From: Micrasema longulum
Taxonomy: Eukaryota; Arthropoda; Insecta; Trichoptera; Brachycentridae
Length of the DNA stretch: 64,000 nucleotides
Assembly (NCBI GenBank): GCA_022494885.1
Contig: JAGVSM010001439.1
Location: 55,352 to 119,351 of the forward strand
Direction of reading: 5' to 3'
The notes under the pieces are model-generated. The model was not told the DNA's origin, ran no database searches, and saw nothing but the letters and a program-made list of their open reading frames with translations. Shown piece by piece: positions 30,765 to 43,319 of the stretch; within the stretch, counting starts at the first letter, position 1, and each line of letters begins with the position of its first letter. Position numbers and translations under genes: made by a program.

Positions 30765-30905
30765 GTTCATTGTAATTTTAAAACAATAATAGATGACGGA
30801 GAATATTTTTAATATGGAAATCTACGCATTTACAGGATTTAATACCTCATTAATCGTCATTGGTTAGTTTGCTTGATTATTTTACACACTGTATGATCAA
30901 TACCC
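30765..30905 (+). repeat. Diverged arm of the foldback MITE family
   Basis: GGAAATCTACGCATTTACAG and TTACACACTGTATGATCAAT align with the interior of the arms at 52800-52880, with more substitutions than other copies. Confidence 0.45.
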
Positions 30906-31249
30906 CCTCTACAGAGGCCTAGGCACTGACAGCGCCCCTAGCGGCGGAATTTGTGAGCCTACTGTGAGCCAAACTGTCATACTTCAAGGAACATATTCTG
31001 CAGATCAAACCGCCGCTCTCTTTAGTTTTTTGCTTTAAAAATGGTAAATTGCTCTAAAATTAACTTTCAATTAGAGTAAAAACTATTCCGGAGTACTGCA
31101 ATACAAATTCTATTTTGATTTTATTATTATCACACTTTTGAGTTTCCCAATGACTAGATTTTATATTTAAATTTAACCTAAGTCAAACATTGTCCACTAA
31201 TACTCCAGTGTAATAAAAATATACATTTTAACCATATTATATTGATGAT

Positions 31250-31930
31250 CAACAATTTATTTATTTATTAACGGACATTGTCCATGTATACAATTTATAG
31301 GGTTTAAATATTACAATAAAATAATAGTTTAAACATTAAAAAAAGAAAAGAAGCATTGACAAACATAGGGGACATCGAGACAAGATCTGGACTATTTATT
31401 TAGTGCTCGTTTAAATCGTTGTAAACTTAAACCAGACAAGATCTGGACTATTTATTTAGTGCTCGTTTAAATTGTTGTAAACTTAAACCAAAAAAGTCCA
31501 GATCTTGTCTTGAGTTAACAATAGGACATAGACGGATTGGAGAATTAAGGCCATAGTTTGTTCTATGCTGATCGATGAACAATACTTCATTGTTTCTCAA
31601 TCTACGAGTCGGAATATTGAATTTTACTTGTCCCAGTAATGATGGAACATCGATTATACCATTTAGTATGCCGAACATATATATGGAATCAATGTTAGTT
31701 CTACGTTTTTGTAGACTAGAAATATTTAACATTGACTCTATTTCAGCATAAGAATAATTATCTCTCTCTAGTCCGAGCATCCACGCTATTTTTCGAAGCA
31801 AGCGATGTTGGACTGATTCAATGTGATTTATGCGATTGTGATGGTTCGGAATCCACCGGGAGTGGCTTTATGAATAGCAGAGATGTCGGATGGAGATACC
31901 TGATGCATTATTCTCCCCAGGAATAACTGA
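31250..31930 (-). mobile_element. Jockey-like LINE C-terminal fragment
   Basis: The minus frame 31801-31448 encodes KIAWMLGLERDNYSYAEIES, then LGQVKFNIPTRRLRNNEVL and a tail typical of these polyproteins. The 3' end at 31255-31300 has TTTATTTATTTATTAACGG. A 56-base tandem duplication lies at 31378-31490. Confidence 0.65.
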
Positions 31931-32274
31931 AATAAACCAAATTCTCATACAAGATATTTATGGCGTAGCTGAGATACAATGAGAATGAGAATGTTTATGT
32001 TGAGTGGCGTTAGTAGACGCTACTCAGGGGCGATTTTGTGGCGTTATGAAATTGAACAGCGCTAAGTAATAAGAAGCGCCGGAGTGATTCCAAAACATCT
32101 CGAACGGGAGACATATTTCCAAGTGATACCAAATGTATATCACTAATAAATAACATGTCGGGTATTTACAAATATGTGCCCAGGCTTTTAGTCTAGATAA
32201 TGTTGGAATAACAATCGTAGTCTACGTTTTAATTTCCTTCTCCAAAAGATCTCCATCACATTTTAATAACAATT

Positions 32275-32280
32275 TTTATT
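32275..32280 (-). terminator. Possible ADCK1 polyadenylation signal
   Basis: AATAAA on the minus strand, about 260 bases after the ADCK1 stop codon. Position is plausible but unproven. Confidence 0.35.
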
Positions 32281-32537
32281 TGGTGACTTTTAACACAGGT
32301 AAATACATAAATAAGTTCTTTAGTAAATTAATTATTTAACTAAATACAGGCAGTCATTGGCTTTTGTATATTCCACATTCGATACAGGCCGATACTGTAT
32401 CTTTGTAATCAATTGGAAGAATTTATCTTTATATCGTCATTGTGAAGATATGGATTCTGTATTTTTCAATTGTTATCACCCCCGGGAACCATTTATATAC
32501 AAAAACCGAGGACTGCCATAATGGCTTCTCGACTAGA

Positions 32538-35500
32538 TCATTGTACACTTCGGAACTTTGACATTACATCTATATAAGACAGGATTATATAGAATTTGAA
32601 CATGGTCCAAGCTTTGGCTGTTCTTAAATACGCCGATTGGAAAATCGATTTTGCCTCCTTAATTTTCTGATTGTAAACCGAGACAAGGCAACACTTTGTC
32701 ATGACGGTGAATCCGCACATCATGTCACTGGTCTGTAGGGAATGCTCGATTGCTCGAATGTGATCGTTGGTCTTGAGAATTAGCAGAGCTTGGCGGTCGA
32801 TACTCTGCAAACACAGTGCTACCTGGTCCAATACTTCTGGAAGTTGGTTTTTTATGGTATCTCGCTAGAAAAAAACAATAAAAGAGTAAATAAAAACGTT
32901 GAAATGTGATACATAAGTTGCATGATTTTGGTTTATAGATAATTAACAAACAAACAAATAAACCATCACGCTGCGCCGTTTATCCATAGGGGTAGGCAGA
33001 GGTAATAAAATGCCATATTACTCTTCCTTTACAAACCTTGCAACCTCTACATTCATATATCTTCTCATGCATGCACATTTGCAAATATATAAATACAAAT
33101 TCGAAATTTTGTTACTTTCATATAAATTCAAATTCTATATCTGTATGCTTGATTGCCGTCATGAGCGAAAGTGTATAAATTTAAAGTGAAATTATTGTTA
33201 CCAAGTATTTTTATTTTTAACAAAATATTTAAAAATACAAATAATTTCAACTCACTTCTGTTTCACCGGGTTTGACATCTCCAATTCCTTGGATGATGGA
33301 AGACCACAGTCTTCCTGAGACTATGCATGCCAATGCAGCGTACATGTCTCCTGTGATGCCCAACTTTTCCGCATGATACTTCATTCCCGGCTGGTTCTTA
33401 TTGATAATCGCGAGCCAAAACTCCGAATAATGATAGCGGAAGTGATCAGTTAGTGTCTGGAAAAAAATTTACATTTTTAAAACTTTTTTTTCAGATACCT
33501 ACATTATTATGTTTCTTTCCCTGACTAGCTAAGAATTCCCTGCATTAAATCGATATATTTTTTTCTGCACATATATTGAAAGCCGGCGAAGCGGGCGAAG
33601 AATATAATTCTGTATGTTAAAAAAAAACAGAATCCTGAAAGAGTGTTTCTATTCAACGACTTATTTATATTATAACGGCGTAGTTTTGCCTACCATGCTC
33701 GAGGTCTGGGGTTCGATTCCTGGTGGTCGACGCTAACACCAAGTTGTCCTCCCGTGGCTAGTGACACGGATCCGGGAATAGGGAAATTTCAGGTTTTTTT
33801 TACATTTTTAAAGTAAAAAGGGTCTATGAAATACTGTCCCGTAAAAAAATATTTTTTTGCTACTTATTAGTAGCATAAAAAATAATTTTTAATTCCTGCA
33901 AAAACGGTCATTGCATTGGCCACTCCTAATACGTCACGATTCATGCTAATTTTCAACATTGTTCCAAACCATTCTATTTTTTTTTTATAACATTGTCGCA
34001 AATCGTGATGTCGCAACTACCAATGCCAAACATGTCGCGTTTTTCTAGTGACATATTATTTTTTTAAAGTTTTACATGAAATTATTTCTCTACAATATCC
34101 ATATTGATTTTGAAAATACAATTAATTTTTCTAAATCCATTTAATATATTTTTGTCGGTATTCGTAGTACGTGATACTTCCCTATTATGTGTGCGGTCTC
34201 ATTTGGAATTAACACTATATTCCTTTACTATCATGCAGGAAATCTAGAATAAGGTGAATGTAATAACCATGCGTATTTGATCGATCACAAATTGTTTTTA
34301 TTATTTATTATTTTCGCAGTTTGATAGTAAAGAAATATTAATTTTTCACCAAATCAGTTTTAAAATTGATAGTAAATATGCGGAATTGAAGAAAGACACT
34401 AGCTTTGAGAACAGTTTTAGGAAAGAGGTGGCGCCTTCATTGTGTACTTGATTTTCATTTATTTATTATTTTTTTATTTATAAATTTATTGCAAAAAAAG
34501 AATATACATACTTAATGACAGGGAATCTATATAAAACCAATTAATGTAAAATGAAAACGGAGTGTTCTCTGTTTATGATAGTCTCCATCTAACATGGCAC
34601 AGCCTGTTCTAAGATGGAGATTTTCTATCTTTAGAGCGTAAGTAGTCCTATACTAATAAAACAATAAACATAAAAAAGAAAAACTAAAACTACTTAATTA
34701 TAAATGCCTAGCTAATCAAATGTAAGAAATTAAAAATCATTATTATACAAATATAAAGTATATATATGTGCCAAGAATACGGGTTACTTAAACATAAATA
34801 ATATAGTATAATATATAATAAAACAAATATAAAGCAATGAAATACATAAAAATATAAAAATATATGTACCAATTATATCAAGTACTACGTTTATTGATTT
34901 ACATATATTTTTTTTTTAAATCTCTCGCTACACTATTTAAATGTGCAGTTATTTTTATTTAAAAATTTGTTTTACATTTTGAGTCTTTTATATTTGGCAA
35001 TAAATCATTAAATATTTTTGGAAAAATTATATTGTATTGCTTTTTACCAAAGGCGGTTGATACAAGATAAAGATATTTATTTTACGACTAAGTGGGTAAG
35101 AAAACAATATGAATACTCTCTCAGATAACTAACCGCATACAAACCGTGATCAAGCAGGTAAACTGTCATGCCCCTATCGGCTGTATTTTTCTTCACTAGT
35201 ATATTCCCAGGGTGAGGGTCGCTGTGCACAAATCCATTGACAAATATCATGTTGGAATACAAGTCACCGAGCTTCCTGCACAAGTCATACGGGTCAATCT
35301 TGTTCGCCTGCAAACAGACAGGTGGGTTGGTAAGATGGTATCATATCACTTCAGTCATTGAACGAAAGATCTCTCTGCATCCCACGTCATCACATTTCAT
35401 TTTTTTCAAATTCGTTCACTGTTCAGGCTTCAAGACTATGAAACAGAGAACAAGAACAGAAAAAGGAGAGATTTTTCATGATACTCTCTCAGCTTTTGCG

Positions 35501-38500
35501 AATAATCTCTTAGGAATAAATCTTATTCAATAAGTACACACATGCAACTTATTTTTTATTGCATTGTATCCTGTATAAAATAAAATATTAAAAAATATGT
35601 ATTACAACTTAATATATAAATCTATTTTGTGTAATTTTATAATTTAAGATATATATGCATGTAAAATTGTATCGACGAATGCTTTCAAATTGTATGTTTT
35701 CTAGTATGTATCTTTGTTGAATTACCTGATAAAATAAAAATTCCTTTTCTAATAAAATAAATAAAACAACTTTGTTTTTAACCACTATTTTTTTATTATT
35801 ATTATTTTTTCCACCGACCGGTTTCAAAGCAAACAAGCTTCTGGTTGGTTATTAATTATTTACCAAATAAACAATATTTCTTTTAGTCCTCTCCTGTCTA
35901 GCTTCGAAAATATTGATATCAAATTACCACCCTTGTAAGAAAAAAAGACTTGATTTATTGGGTCCACATATAGTATTTAGTGAACATGATAAAAAGAAAA
36001 TAGGAATTAATTCAAACCTTGACAAAGAAGCTTGTTTGCTTTGAATCCGGTCAGTGGATTTTTTAATTTTTTTTAAATTATTGGTTAAAAACAAAGTTGT
36101 TTTATTTATTTTATTATAATGAATAACCACAAAGTTAGTGCTTCAAATATAAACTTTAAATTCCTTTTCTATTCAAAGTGCAGACTTTGGAATGGGCTAC
36201 CTCTTCATATGAAAAATACACCTTCCTTGGACACTTTCAAGAAATGCCTGAAACATTATTATGCAACCTTAGAATCCTAACCTTGCTTTTTTATTACTTT
36301 TCTTTTCTGGGTGCTCTTCCTGGCTTCTTCCAAACTAATTATTTGATCCCATATTCCTCATCATATAATGTATAGTCATATTATAAATAAAAATGAAGGG
36401 AAGTAAGAATTCTGTGGATATATAATAATGTTTCGGGTGTTTCTTAAAAGTTTCCAAGGAAGGTGCATTTTTTATATGAAGTAGCTCATTTCAAAGTCTG
36501 ACACCTTGAACATAAAAATTATTGCTGAAAAATGATGCGCTATGTCCCTCTCACTCCCGAGAAGAGCGAAGTGATAGGCCATGATCAGAAAGGTAAATTA
36601 AGTTCTCGGCAAGATATTTTGGTGTGAAAAGGTTGTAAAGAAGTGAGAGAGATTGAAAGTTTAAGCACTGATTAAAACAAAGCCAATTGAGTTCTTCTAT
36701 TTCACTTGAATTTATCTATTGTCAATAAACTTAAATAATTATTTTCTAAAAGTGGAGACGTTTCTAGCTTCCCTGAGACTTTCTGGCAACTCATTGAAAA
36801 CGTTGAAGCCTTTATGAGGTGAGTTGTTTTAAATTCTGGTCTGACTCACCTTAGGAAATCTGTTTTTTTTTTTTTTTAATTGCCTCTGCTCTCATAGTAA
36901 TAGTTGTTAAATTGAGGGAAATCTACTCTAAACGATTGTTATATACATACAATATGTTCATATAATATATACTATTTACTTTCTCCATTCAAGCGGTTCA
37001 GGTAGGTAGGAAGAAATTGCCTCAAACACCGCACTCAATACCCGCCTTATATATGTATTTATTTTAAAGAAACAAAGTCGACAATGATATAATAACATTA
37101 AAGAAAATATGGTTTAAAGACAGACCAGCGAAGTTTCTAAATAAGGATCATACATATTATTAAATTATGTTACAACAAAAGGATGTGTGTATTTGTATGA
37201 GAGTAAGTGTAGATGTGTGTTTATGTGTATTAGTGTGGGAGTAAGTGTTCAGGTGAGTGTAAGTATAAGAATAAAAAAATAGTAAGTGGGATCGTATCGC
37301 AGACAGAAATAATAAGTCTTAATTTATTTTTAAATAAATTAAGGGGCATATAAAATATATCAATAGATGAAAAAAAGCATTATAGTTAGAGCAAGAACGA
37401 TAGAGGAAAGAGTGTTGTGCATAGTTAGTGCTACAGACTGGCAGATGGAATAAATACTTATTTCTTGTCATGCAAAAGAAGACATTAAGATACAAAAATC
37501 TATATTTATATATTTATTTTTTTTCTATGTACTTATAAGTTTTGCTTAGTTAATTTTGGAGAGTAGGTTAAAAGAGTCTACTTTATTATTTAATAATTTA
37601 TGTAAATAGCATAATTCAGATACAGTGCGTCTATTTTCAAGGGTAAAAAATCCATTTTGTTTGGCAGATTGGCTGTAAGATAATACTCAATACTTGCCAT
37701 TATGTATACAGTATGTTGGAATAAATAAAAAAATAGAATAAATCTGTACCTCAGAGGCAGACGGATGCAAATCCAGAATTTGATGAAATGACATTTCGAT
37801 TTTCGTATCCAGATTAGGATCATGTCCATTGATTTTGAAGAAATGTAAGTCTTATGTATTAAGATACTGAAAATACAAATGAATGCTATAAATTATTAGA
37901 AATCAGTTAGAGAACGTAGATTCTTTAGGCTTTAGTTGAACATTTGACATTTGGATTTGCATCTGTCTTCTTCTGAGGTACCTACAGAAATGATGTATAC
38001 AAAAATGAGAGTTTACCTTCATATAACTCAAATCGTTGACCTGTCCACCATTGATATGCTCCATCACCAGAACTCGGTCAGTGCTGTATTCCCAGAAAAT
38101 TTTGGGGATTTTCAACCAGGGGTAATCTTTAAACATAGCAGCAATCTTTTCCGAGTTCCTTCCTTCCTCGAGGAAGTCCAACTCGTGAAATATGTTGTAT
38201 TTGGTCTCGTTGACTAGCCACTGCATGCTGAAGTCCGTGAATGCCCAGGACATGAGTTTTACGAGAATTTCCATGGAACGTATGTCGGCTTTGGTGTTTT
38301 TCTTAACGTAATGGTGTTGAACTTTTACAGCTACGGTGGTTCCATCTTTAAGTTTGGCTTTGTGAACTTGGGCTAAGGATGCGGTGCCAAGCGGAGTCGG
38401 ATCAAACTCCATAAATAGATCTTTAGGCTGAAAAAATAATTGTAAGAAATGAATGTTTGGCGTACTAATATTTTGAATAATTACTATACACCCGTGTCTG

Positions 38501-40801
38501 CGTAGGTTGAAGGATATGCTTCTTTGTATAAAATTGAACGAGAACAATCCCTGGCAGAAATTTTTTTTTTTAAATAATACAACTACATATTTACTGTGTA
38601 AAATCACCAAAATAAATTGAATGTGCCAACCGGTTTCAGAACATGACTATTCCTTTGTCAAGGCTTAAAAATAAACTGACACTAATTTTTAACTTTACTA
38701 AAATTTTTTAAATATTCAATTCGATCTTACTACCCATCCCTTATTCATTTTCTGAGAGTTTGTAGCCAGGACGAAAAACATAAAACATTGAACAAATGTT
38801 AGCGGGTGATGTAAATTATATATATTTCAGTGCATAAAATATGTTTACTTGATTAGAGAATTGTTTAGTAATAATTTAAATCGTATTAGTAATAGATCCG
38901 ATTGTGTACTGTCAGTTCCAGGATGCAGAACTAAGTTGGCACAGAGGCACTCCTCACATGTTGGTCCAAGATCCTTCAATTTTCTAACCAAGGAACTACA
39001 AAACATCAAATCACTGGTACATTTTAAAGTAGGTTTGAGGTCTTGGATCAGCATGGAAGGAACAGATACACATTCTTAAAAAAAATAATTAAAATTGAAA
39101 ATAAATACGTTCTGCAAATAAATCATGTATTCGTAATATCAGCATATCCTAATGCTCTCCCAGCAGAGGTGCGAGGCTGTGAGAGTGAAGTGATGTTTCG
39201 GAAAAAACTTAAAACCCACTTGTTCTCTAAATCATTTGAATGAATCCGTAGCATATGTCAACAAAATAAATTGTTTTAATTAAATTACAAATTTAAAAGA
39301 TTCAATAAAAAAAAATTAACTATAGAATTACTATGTAAAGCGCCCTTGAGGTATTATATTATGAAAACGGCGCTATATAAGTTATCCATATTAATAATAA
39401 TAATAAGGCCCAAAGGATACACACGAGTAAATTCGAGCAAATATGCACATTTAAATAAAATATTTAAGAAAAGTGGCACAAATTGAGATGGAAAGATTAA
39501 GATGGTTAAATACAAAGATTTTTCAACGACAGAATGAGAGCAAATAAATTATAACCAAAATAATAAATACTAGGGTAATTGTTAGCTAACCTTAAACTCT
39601 GGATAAAGAAGAGTTAAAACCGTAACTAGTTCTGTGAACTTCTGAGTGAAAAACCTGAGTCTGTCTCAGGTTTCTGGAAGGTATGTTTAACCCTTTCCCA
39701 TCGTTGAAAATTTATGTATTTTATTTATTTATTAGTTTAAACACTTATTTTTTTTATGACCATGAGTATATAGACTGTATACTTAATCTACAAATAACAA
39801 ATTACAACAGGGATGAAGAATACCTTCAAGAAGGAAATATGGAAGTCTAGGCATTTACAGGGCTTATGACATGTCATTTGCTGGTTTAAGTGGCCACTTT
39901 ACACACTGTATATTATTCATAAAGTCAACACATGGAAAAATCGAAGAAATACGGATGTTCAAACATAGGTAAAATGGTGAATGTTACACAGTGTGTAAAG
40001 TGGCTACTTAAACCAGCCAGTGACAGATCATAAGCCCTGTAAATGCCTAGACTTCCATATTCCCTCCTTGAAGGTATTCTCCATCCCTGTTGTAATTTGT
40101 TCATCTTAATGACTCCCGAGGGAGTGAAATCCAGTCTTTTGTCTACAAACATTTGGACAAACTCAAATATTGTAATCTATGACTCTTTATGATAGTGAAT
40201 TACTCGCGTTCGTTGTGAGTACTGTGTAGTAGTGCTGCCATAGTCGCTCACAGACGTATGTGAACACCGCGGCAAATGAGTTAAAAATATGGAGCCAAGT
40301 AGTTCAGGAGCATCAAATAATGAATTTTGAACAGGAAAAAATGCATCATAATTTGAATTTGTGTGAATATATACGTACATCTTGTTTTAGATCTTCCTTA
40401 ATGACCTTGTAAAGTTGGTCTAAGGAGTTGGATGGTGCATCCTTGTGAAGAACTCTCATTGTTTCTACATATTCTGAAGGTAGCAAGTAATCCAAGCAGC
40501 CGATGTGTTGTCCGACCTTTATATAAACTCCTCCATTCGTCTTTACGAGCTTGAGAAGTTTCTCGGCGGCGATTTTGTGGACTTTGCTTCTGAGTTTGTA
40601 GTAATCGTCACACGTGCGGTCGAAATCCTGGCTGTAAAGCTGAGTTTTATAGCAATATCCTATATCGAATACCGTGGCTGTCGCCCTGGCTATTCTGACG
40701 AGGGCTATTGCGTTTAACTCATAGTCGTTTCGGTGAAGACTTACGGCTGCACCGACGGCGGAAGCGCCCGCAACACCATAAAGGAGCACTTTTCGTAACA
40801 T
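32538..40801 (-). CDS. ADCK1: ADCK1 (aarF-domain/UbiB atypical kinase), 5 exons, complete
   Basis: Mitochondrial member of the UbiB/ADCK family, linked in other animals to inner-membrane shape and lipid/quinone homeostasis. Exons on the minus strand: 40801-40379, 38427-38017, 35307-35134, 33456-33256 and 32864-32538. All are phase 0 with GT-AG borders, total 512 codons including TGA (511 residues; human about 530). Residues 1-20 are hydrophobic with early R/K, fitting a targeting or membrane segment. Motifs: KVGQ (95-98, the family KxGQ), TPLGTASLAQVHKA, VAVKVQ (K176), ELDFLEEGRN (E223, D225, the ExD motif), VHSDPHPGN (D308, N313) and LLDHG (D331, metal-binding). HSDPHPGN replaces the commoner HADPHPGN or HCDPHPGN. 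Introns contain a SINE, MITEs, LINE ends and Penelope-like repeats. I see no damage. Confidence 0.96.
33675..33790 (+). repeat. tRNA-derived SINE fragment in ADCK1 intron 3
   Basis: A B box, GGTTCGATTCC (33710-33720), lies in a tRNA-like context (GGCGTAGTTTTGCC, CTACCATGCTCGAGGTCTGG). The A box is degenerate and no cloverleaf closes, so this is a SINE, not a tRNA gene. A GC-balanced body to about 33790 follows. Confidence 0.5.
33805..34150 (+). repeat. MITE B, uninterrupted copy, in ADCK1 intron 3
   Basis: TCTATGAAATACTGTCCCG through GAATTCCTGCAAAAACGGTC-like and AAACATGTCGCGTTTTTC to ATCCATATTGATTTTG. It gives the continuous order of the two pieces separated at 7141-7320 and 7915-8070. The SINE fragment is immediately upstream. 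Confidence 0.55.
35740..36155. repeat. Inverted pair of Penelope-like terminal repeats in ADCK1 intron 2
   Basis: AAAACAACTTTGTTTTTAACC (35763-35783), then ACCGGTTTCAAAGCAAAC-AAGCTTC is mirrored by AAGCTTGTTTGCTTTGAATCC (36029-36049), then GGTTAAAAACAAAGTTG. Arms are about 100 bases with about 150 bases between. A CTTGACAAAGAAGC block resembles terminal repeats at 38610-38675. Confidence 0.55.
36140..36380 (+). mobile_element. LINE C-terminal fragment in ADCK1 intron 2
   Basis: The plus reading WNGLPLHMKNTPSLDTFKKC, then LKHYYATL, is the terminal motif of many non-LTR polyproteins (W-N-x-L-P ... L..FK..LK..L). It is short and frame-broken upstream. Confidence 0.5.
36395..37150 (-). mobile_element. 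LINE C-terminal fragments, antisense, in ADCK1 intron 2
   Basis: The minus reading over 36680-36430 gives LNWLCFNQCLNFQSLSLLYN, then LFTPKYLAENLIYL and NELLHIKNAPSLETFKK. A second, more diverged end lies at 36740-36860 (FNVFNELPESLREA-like). A GT-rich stretch at 37185-37265 belongs to the 3' tail region. Confidence 0.5.
38600..39060. repeat. Penelope-like terminal repeat followed by LINE fragment, in ADCK1 intron 1
   Basis: GTGCCAACCGGTTTCAGAAC, then CCTTTGTCAAGGC (38618-38668) is a Penelope-like end. Plus-strand 38849-39056 encodes NRISNRSDCVLSVPGCRTKL, then GPRSFNFLTKELQNIKSL, a LINE C-terminus different from the L2 family next to it. Confidence 0.45.
39130..39412 (+). mobile_element. L2/CR1-type LINE 3' end (copy 3) in ADCK1 intron 1
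   Basis: ALPAEVRGCESEVMFRKKLK, then THLFSKSFE and stop, followed by the family 3' tail (CGCCCTTGAGGTATTATATT, GGCGCTATATAAGTTATCC) and an ATA/ATAA microsatellite to 39412. It is antisense to ADCK1. Confidence 0.8.
39790..40172. repeat. Foldback MITE in ADCK1 intron 1
   Basis: The left arm (39797-39912) and right arm (39975-40172) are inverted copies carrying GGAAGTCTAGGCATTTACAG and TTACACACTGT. The right terminus has GTCTACAAACATTTGGACAA and CAAATATTG. The right end lies about 200 bp below ADCK1 exon 1. Confidence 0.65.
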
Positions 40802-41061
40802 TGTCGAATAAATAGACGTTATTTTAGCTACTTATTGGCCACGACGAACTTTGCCCCCAAATATTCGAGTCCTTAAAACTTCCGATACGTTTCAAAAAGT
40901 TACATCATATATATTTTGAATGTGACAGCTAAACTGTCAATACACGAGGTGTCCAATGTTACAATTGTATTGCACAAAATGTGGCTAGTGTAAATATCCC
41001 TTGGTTACCTACCTAAAAATTATTTCAATCTCACAAAATTTTTCAATTTTATAATTTCCCA

Positions 41062-41310
41062 GGGTAATTACCACAACTAGGTAACTTCAAAATCAGCGTT
41101 TGTGAGTTACCCACCAAAAACACATTTTTTTATCCTCCTCCGTGAATGATACAAATAGACAAGTCATACATTCAAATCATCATAACAATATTATTGTAAC
41201 GAATCACCACTTGCCTACTTGTAGCATTCATGGAGGTAGATACAAATATGTGTTTTGGTGGGTAACTAGAAAATGCTGATTTCGAAGTTACCCAGTTGTA
41301 GTAATTACCC
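41062..41310. repeat. MITE family C, complete copy
   Basis: GGGTAATTACCACAACTAGG at 41062 is mirrored by a GTTGTAGTAATTACCC end at 41310. The inverted arms are about 65 bases (GTTACCCACCAAAA on each inner side) in a 249-bp element. It lies about 260 bp upstream of the ADCK1 start codon. Confidence 0.7.
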
Positions 41311-41319
41311 CACGATTTT

Positions 41320-42220
41320 ATCTAAATAATAAATAAGCTCTAAATTATGAACCGTTTTTTGGAAGAGGGGGATTCAAACTTCAAATATAGGGAATGCGAT
41401 GTCTAATTACGTAATGACCGCATCCTTAAAGGCCATATCATAGGGAAAATTGAGTTTAAATTTGTCTGAAACCTGATCTAAATTTAGGGCATCTAGCCAA
41501 TTTTACCTATTTACATCATCCGGTTTATTTTTCTGTTATGACATTAGTTTGTGGGCATACACAATAAGCAACACGCAATCTCTAAATGTGGGGGTACCTC
41601 TTTGGTGATGATATATTGTGGGATTGCGGCGCAATCCAGGACGACAGCTATCTACTGACATGCCTGCTCATGGGAGAAGGCTGCACTCCCGGGAACCTAC
41701 ATAAATGTGGCAAATGACAAGGCGATATCCGTCGCCGCATATTGGAGTGGCAGGATGTGATCCAACCAGACACGTTAAGTAAATAAGTATACGCAATGTA
41801 TGTGTTATCGTTAAAATAATTTTTGACACCTTTAAAAGGTTTTTGCATAGTTTTATTTGTATACACCCGCAGAATCTGTGTAAAAATTAGATCAACATTA
41901 TTTGGGTGTTGTCAATTTTTTTTCATTTAAATCCGAGATTTTAACCAATTTATATATTTGACAACATAATATTTTCAAAGTTAAAATCAGTTCAGTTTTT
42001 TGGTTGCATAATAAGGATCTAAAAGTAAGGACTACTCCTGAAACGGGGCCACAACTTTACCCATGAATATTTTTTGGGTATTTATCAACCCTAATCCAAT
42101 ATGGATTTTAAAATCGTTTATCGCTGGGTCTTGACGTTTGGAGCGAGATAGTAGTATTTGCAGTAAAATGTTTGGTCTTTGATTAAAATATTCTTTATTC
42201 GTATTTAATATATTTTTTTG
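41320..42220. other. Intergenic DNA, nothing recognised
   Basis: Moderately AT-rich. Contains short frames without recognisable motifs. No splice-supported exon or clear repeat family was found. Confidence 0.4.
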
Positions 42221-42224
42221 CGCC

Positions 42225-42365
42225 ACAAAAGGCCAGGAAGCCCGATTACAGTGGTGAATTCAACACAGAACACCCAGGCTTAAGATAAATCACTTTCAGT
42301 TTTTGTGTTTTCATTCTGTGCGTGAGTCATGTATCTTAGCCATTACACCACGGAGGCCGCCAATT
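42225..42365 (-). repeat. tRNA-derived SINE
   Basis: On the minus strand it begins GGCGGCCTCCGTGGTGTAAT, then GGCTAAGATACATGACTC, with a clear A box (TGGTGTAATGG). A diverged B box (TGTTGAATTCACC) follows near 42253. It ends GGCCTTTTGTGGC-like. Confidence 0.55.
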
Positions 42366-42725
42366 ATATAATTGACTGTCTATTAAATTTCCATCTTACA
42401 TTTATTATGTATTATTAAATTGTCAAGTTACATATTATGATTTATTTATTTAGTGTAAAAATGATAATATTAAAAAAATACATTTATAATTTTAGAAAAC
42501 CCATTAGGGTCAGATTTTTTTTTACATAGATTCATTAAGATTCATGAACGTAATGTGTATCATGAGTTTTATTACTTTTTTAACATGTTATACAATTTGT
42601 GCAGATTGGCCACGGCCGTTAATAAATAAGGCTAATTCATATTGTATCTCGTCGGGTTACTGTAAAAAATAGAAGGTATAAAAATATTATTTGAAAAAAA
42701 ATAGACCAAAAACAATTTTTTGTTA

Positions 42726-43233
42726 TAGTATATGATGGATACAAAAGGAGAAAAACAAAATATCATTATGAAATACCCTTAACCCTTTATAGGACACCTA
42801 AAACAAAGTGGTATTTATATTATGGTACCAGATTTAATAAGTGTTGTCACAAGAGTATCAACATGGTAGATCAGTCTACCACTCGTGCGTGGCCACGGTG
42901 GCGAGCGCTTGCGGCGCGGCGCGTCGTGCGGACGAGGTGCAGGCCAGGCCATTTATTTATTCATTTAGATATTTTTTAAACCCGTTAGGGTTATACAAGA
43001 AATATCATAAGGTCTATCCATGTTACGTCTCATCTGGTTATTTACCACGCGGTTTACGAGAAGTCATACCACTTTTAAAAAAGACAACAAAAAGTTTTGT
43101 TTAGCTGAGAGTTGCATTTATTATTTACCTTGTCTAAGTCTTTATTTCATCTTTGAGTGTTGGGATCAGGCGGGATATTCTATACTCGTAGTGGTCCAAT
43201 CAGGAAATCCACTCAAAACCTGAGCCTGTAGAA
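42726..43233 (+). repeat. Duplicated segment, copy 1 (empty site)
   Basis: It runs from TATGATGGATACAAAAGGAG to TCCACTCAAAACCTGAG. It contains a GC-rich island (GTGGCCACGGTGGCGAGCGC) and AAACCCGTTAGGGTTA. It is nearly identical to 50782-51850 apart from the L2 inserted there. Here GCATTTATTATTTACCTTG is uninterrupted at 43108-43126. Confidence 0.8.
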
Positions 43234-43319
43234 AAAGCAGTATTGCAGCAAAGAAAAATAAAATAAATATTATACTGTTCCCCACCTGACCCTACCTTTA
43301 TTTTTTATTAAAATCATTT

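Noticed and set aside
33675..33735. tRNA gene on the plus strand
   Set aside because: Only the B box is good. No pairing for the acceptor or anticodon stems.
37590..37829. Possible extra ADCK1 exon on the minus strand
   Set aside because: ADCK1 exon 2 (ends ...LSYMK) and exon 3 (starts ANKID...) join in phase and match the family with no gap.
42841..43223. Two plus-strand frames of 87 and 67 codons
   Set aside because: They lie in the duplicated repeat and differ between its two copies, so they are not conserved coding sequence.
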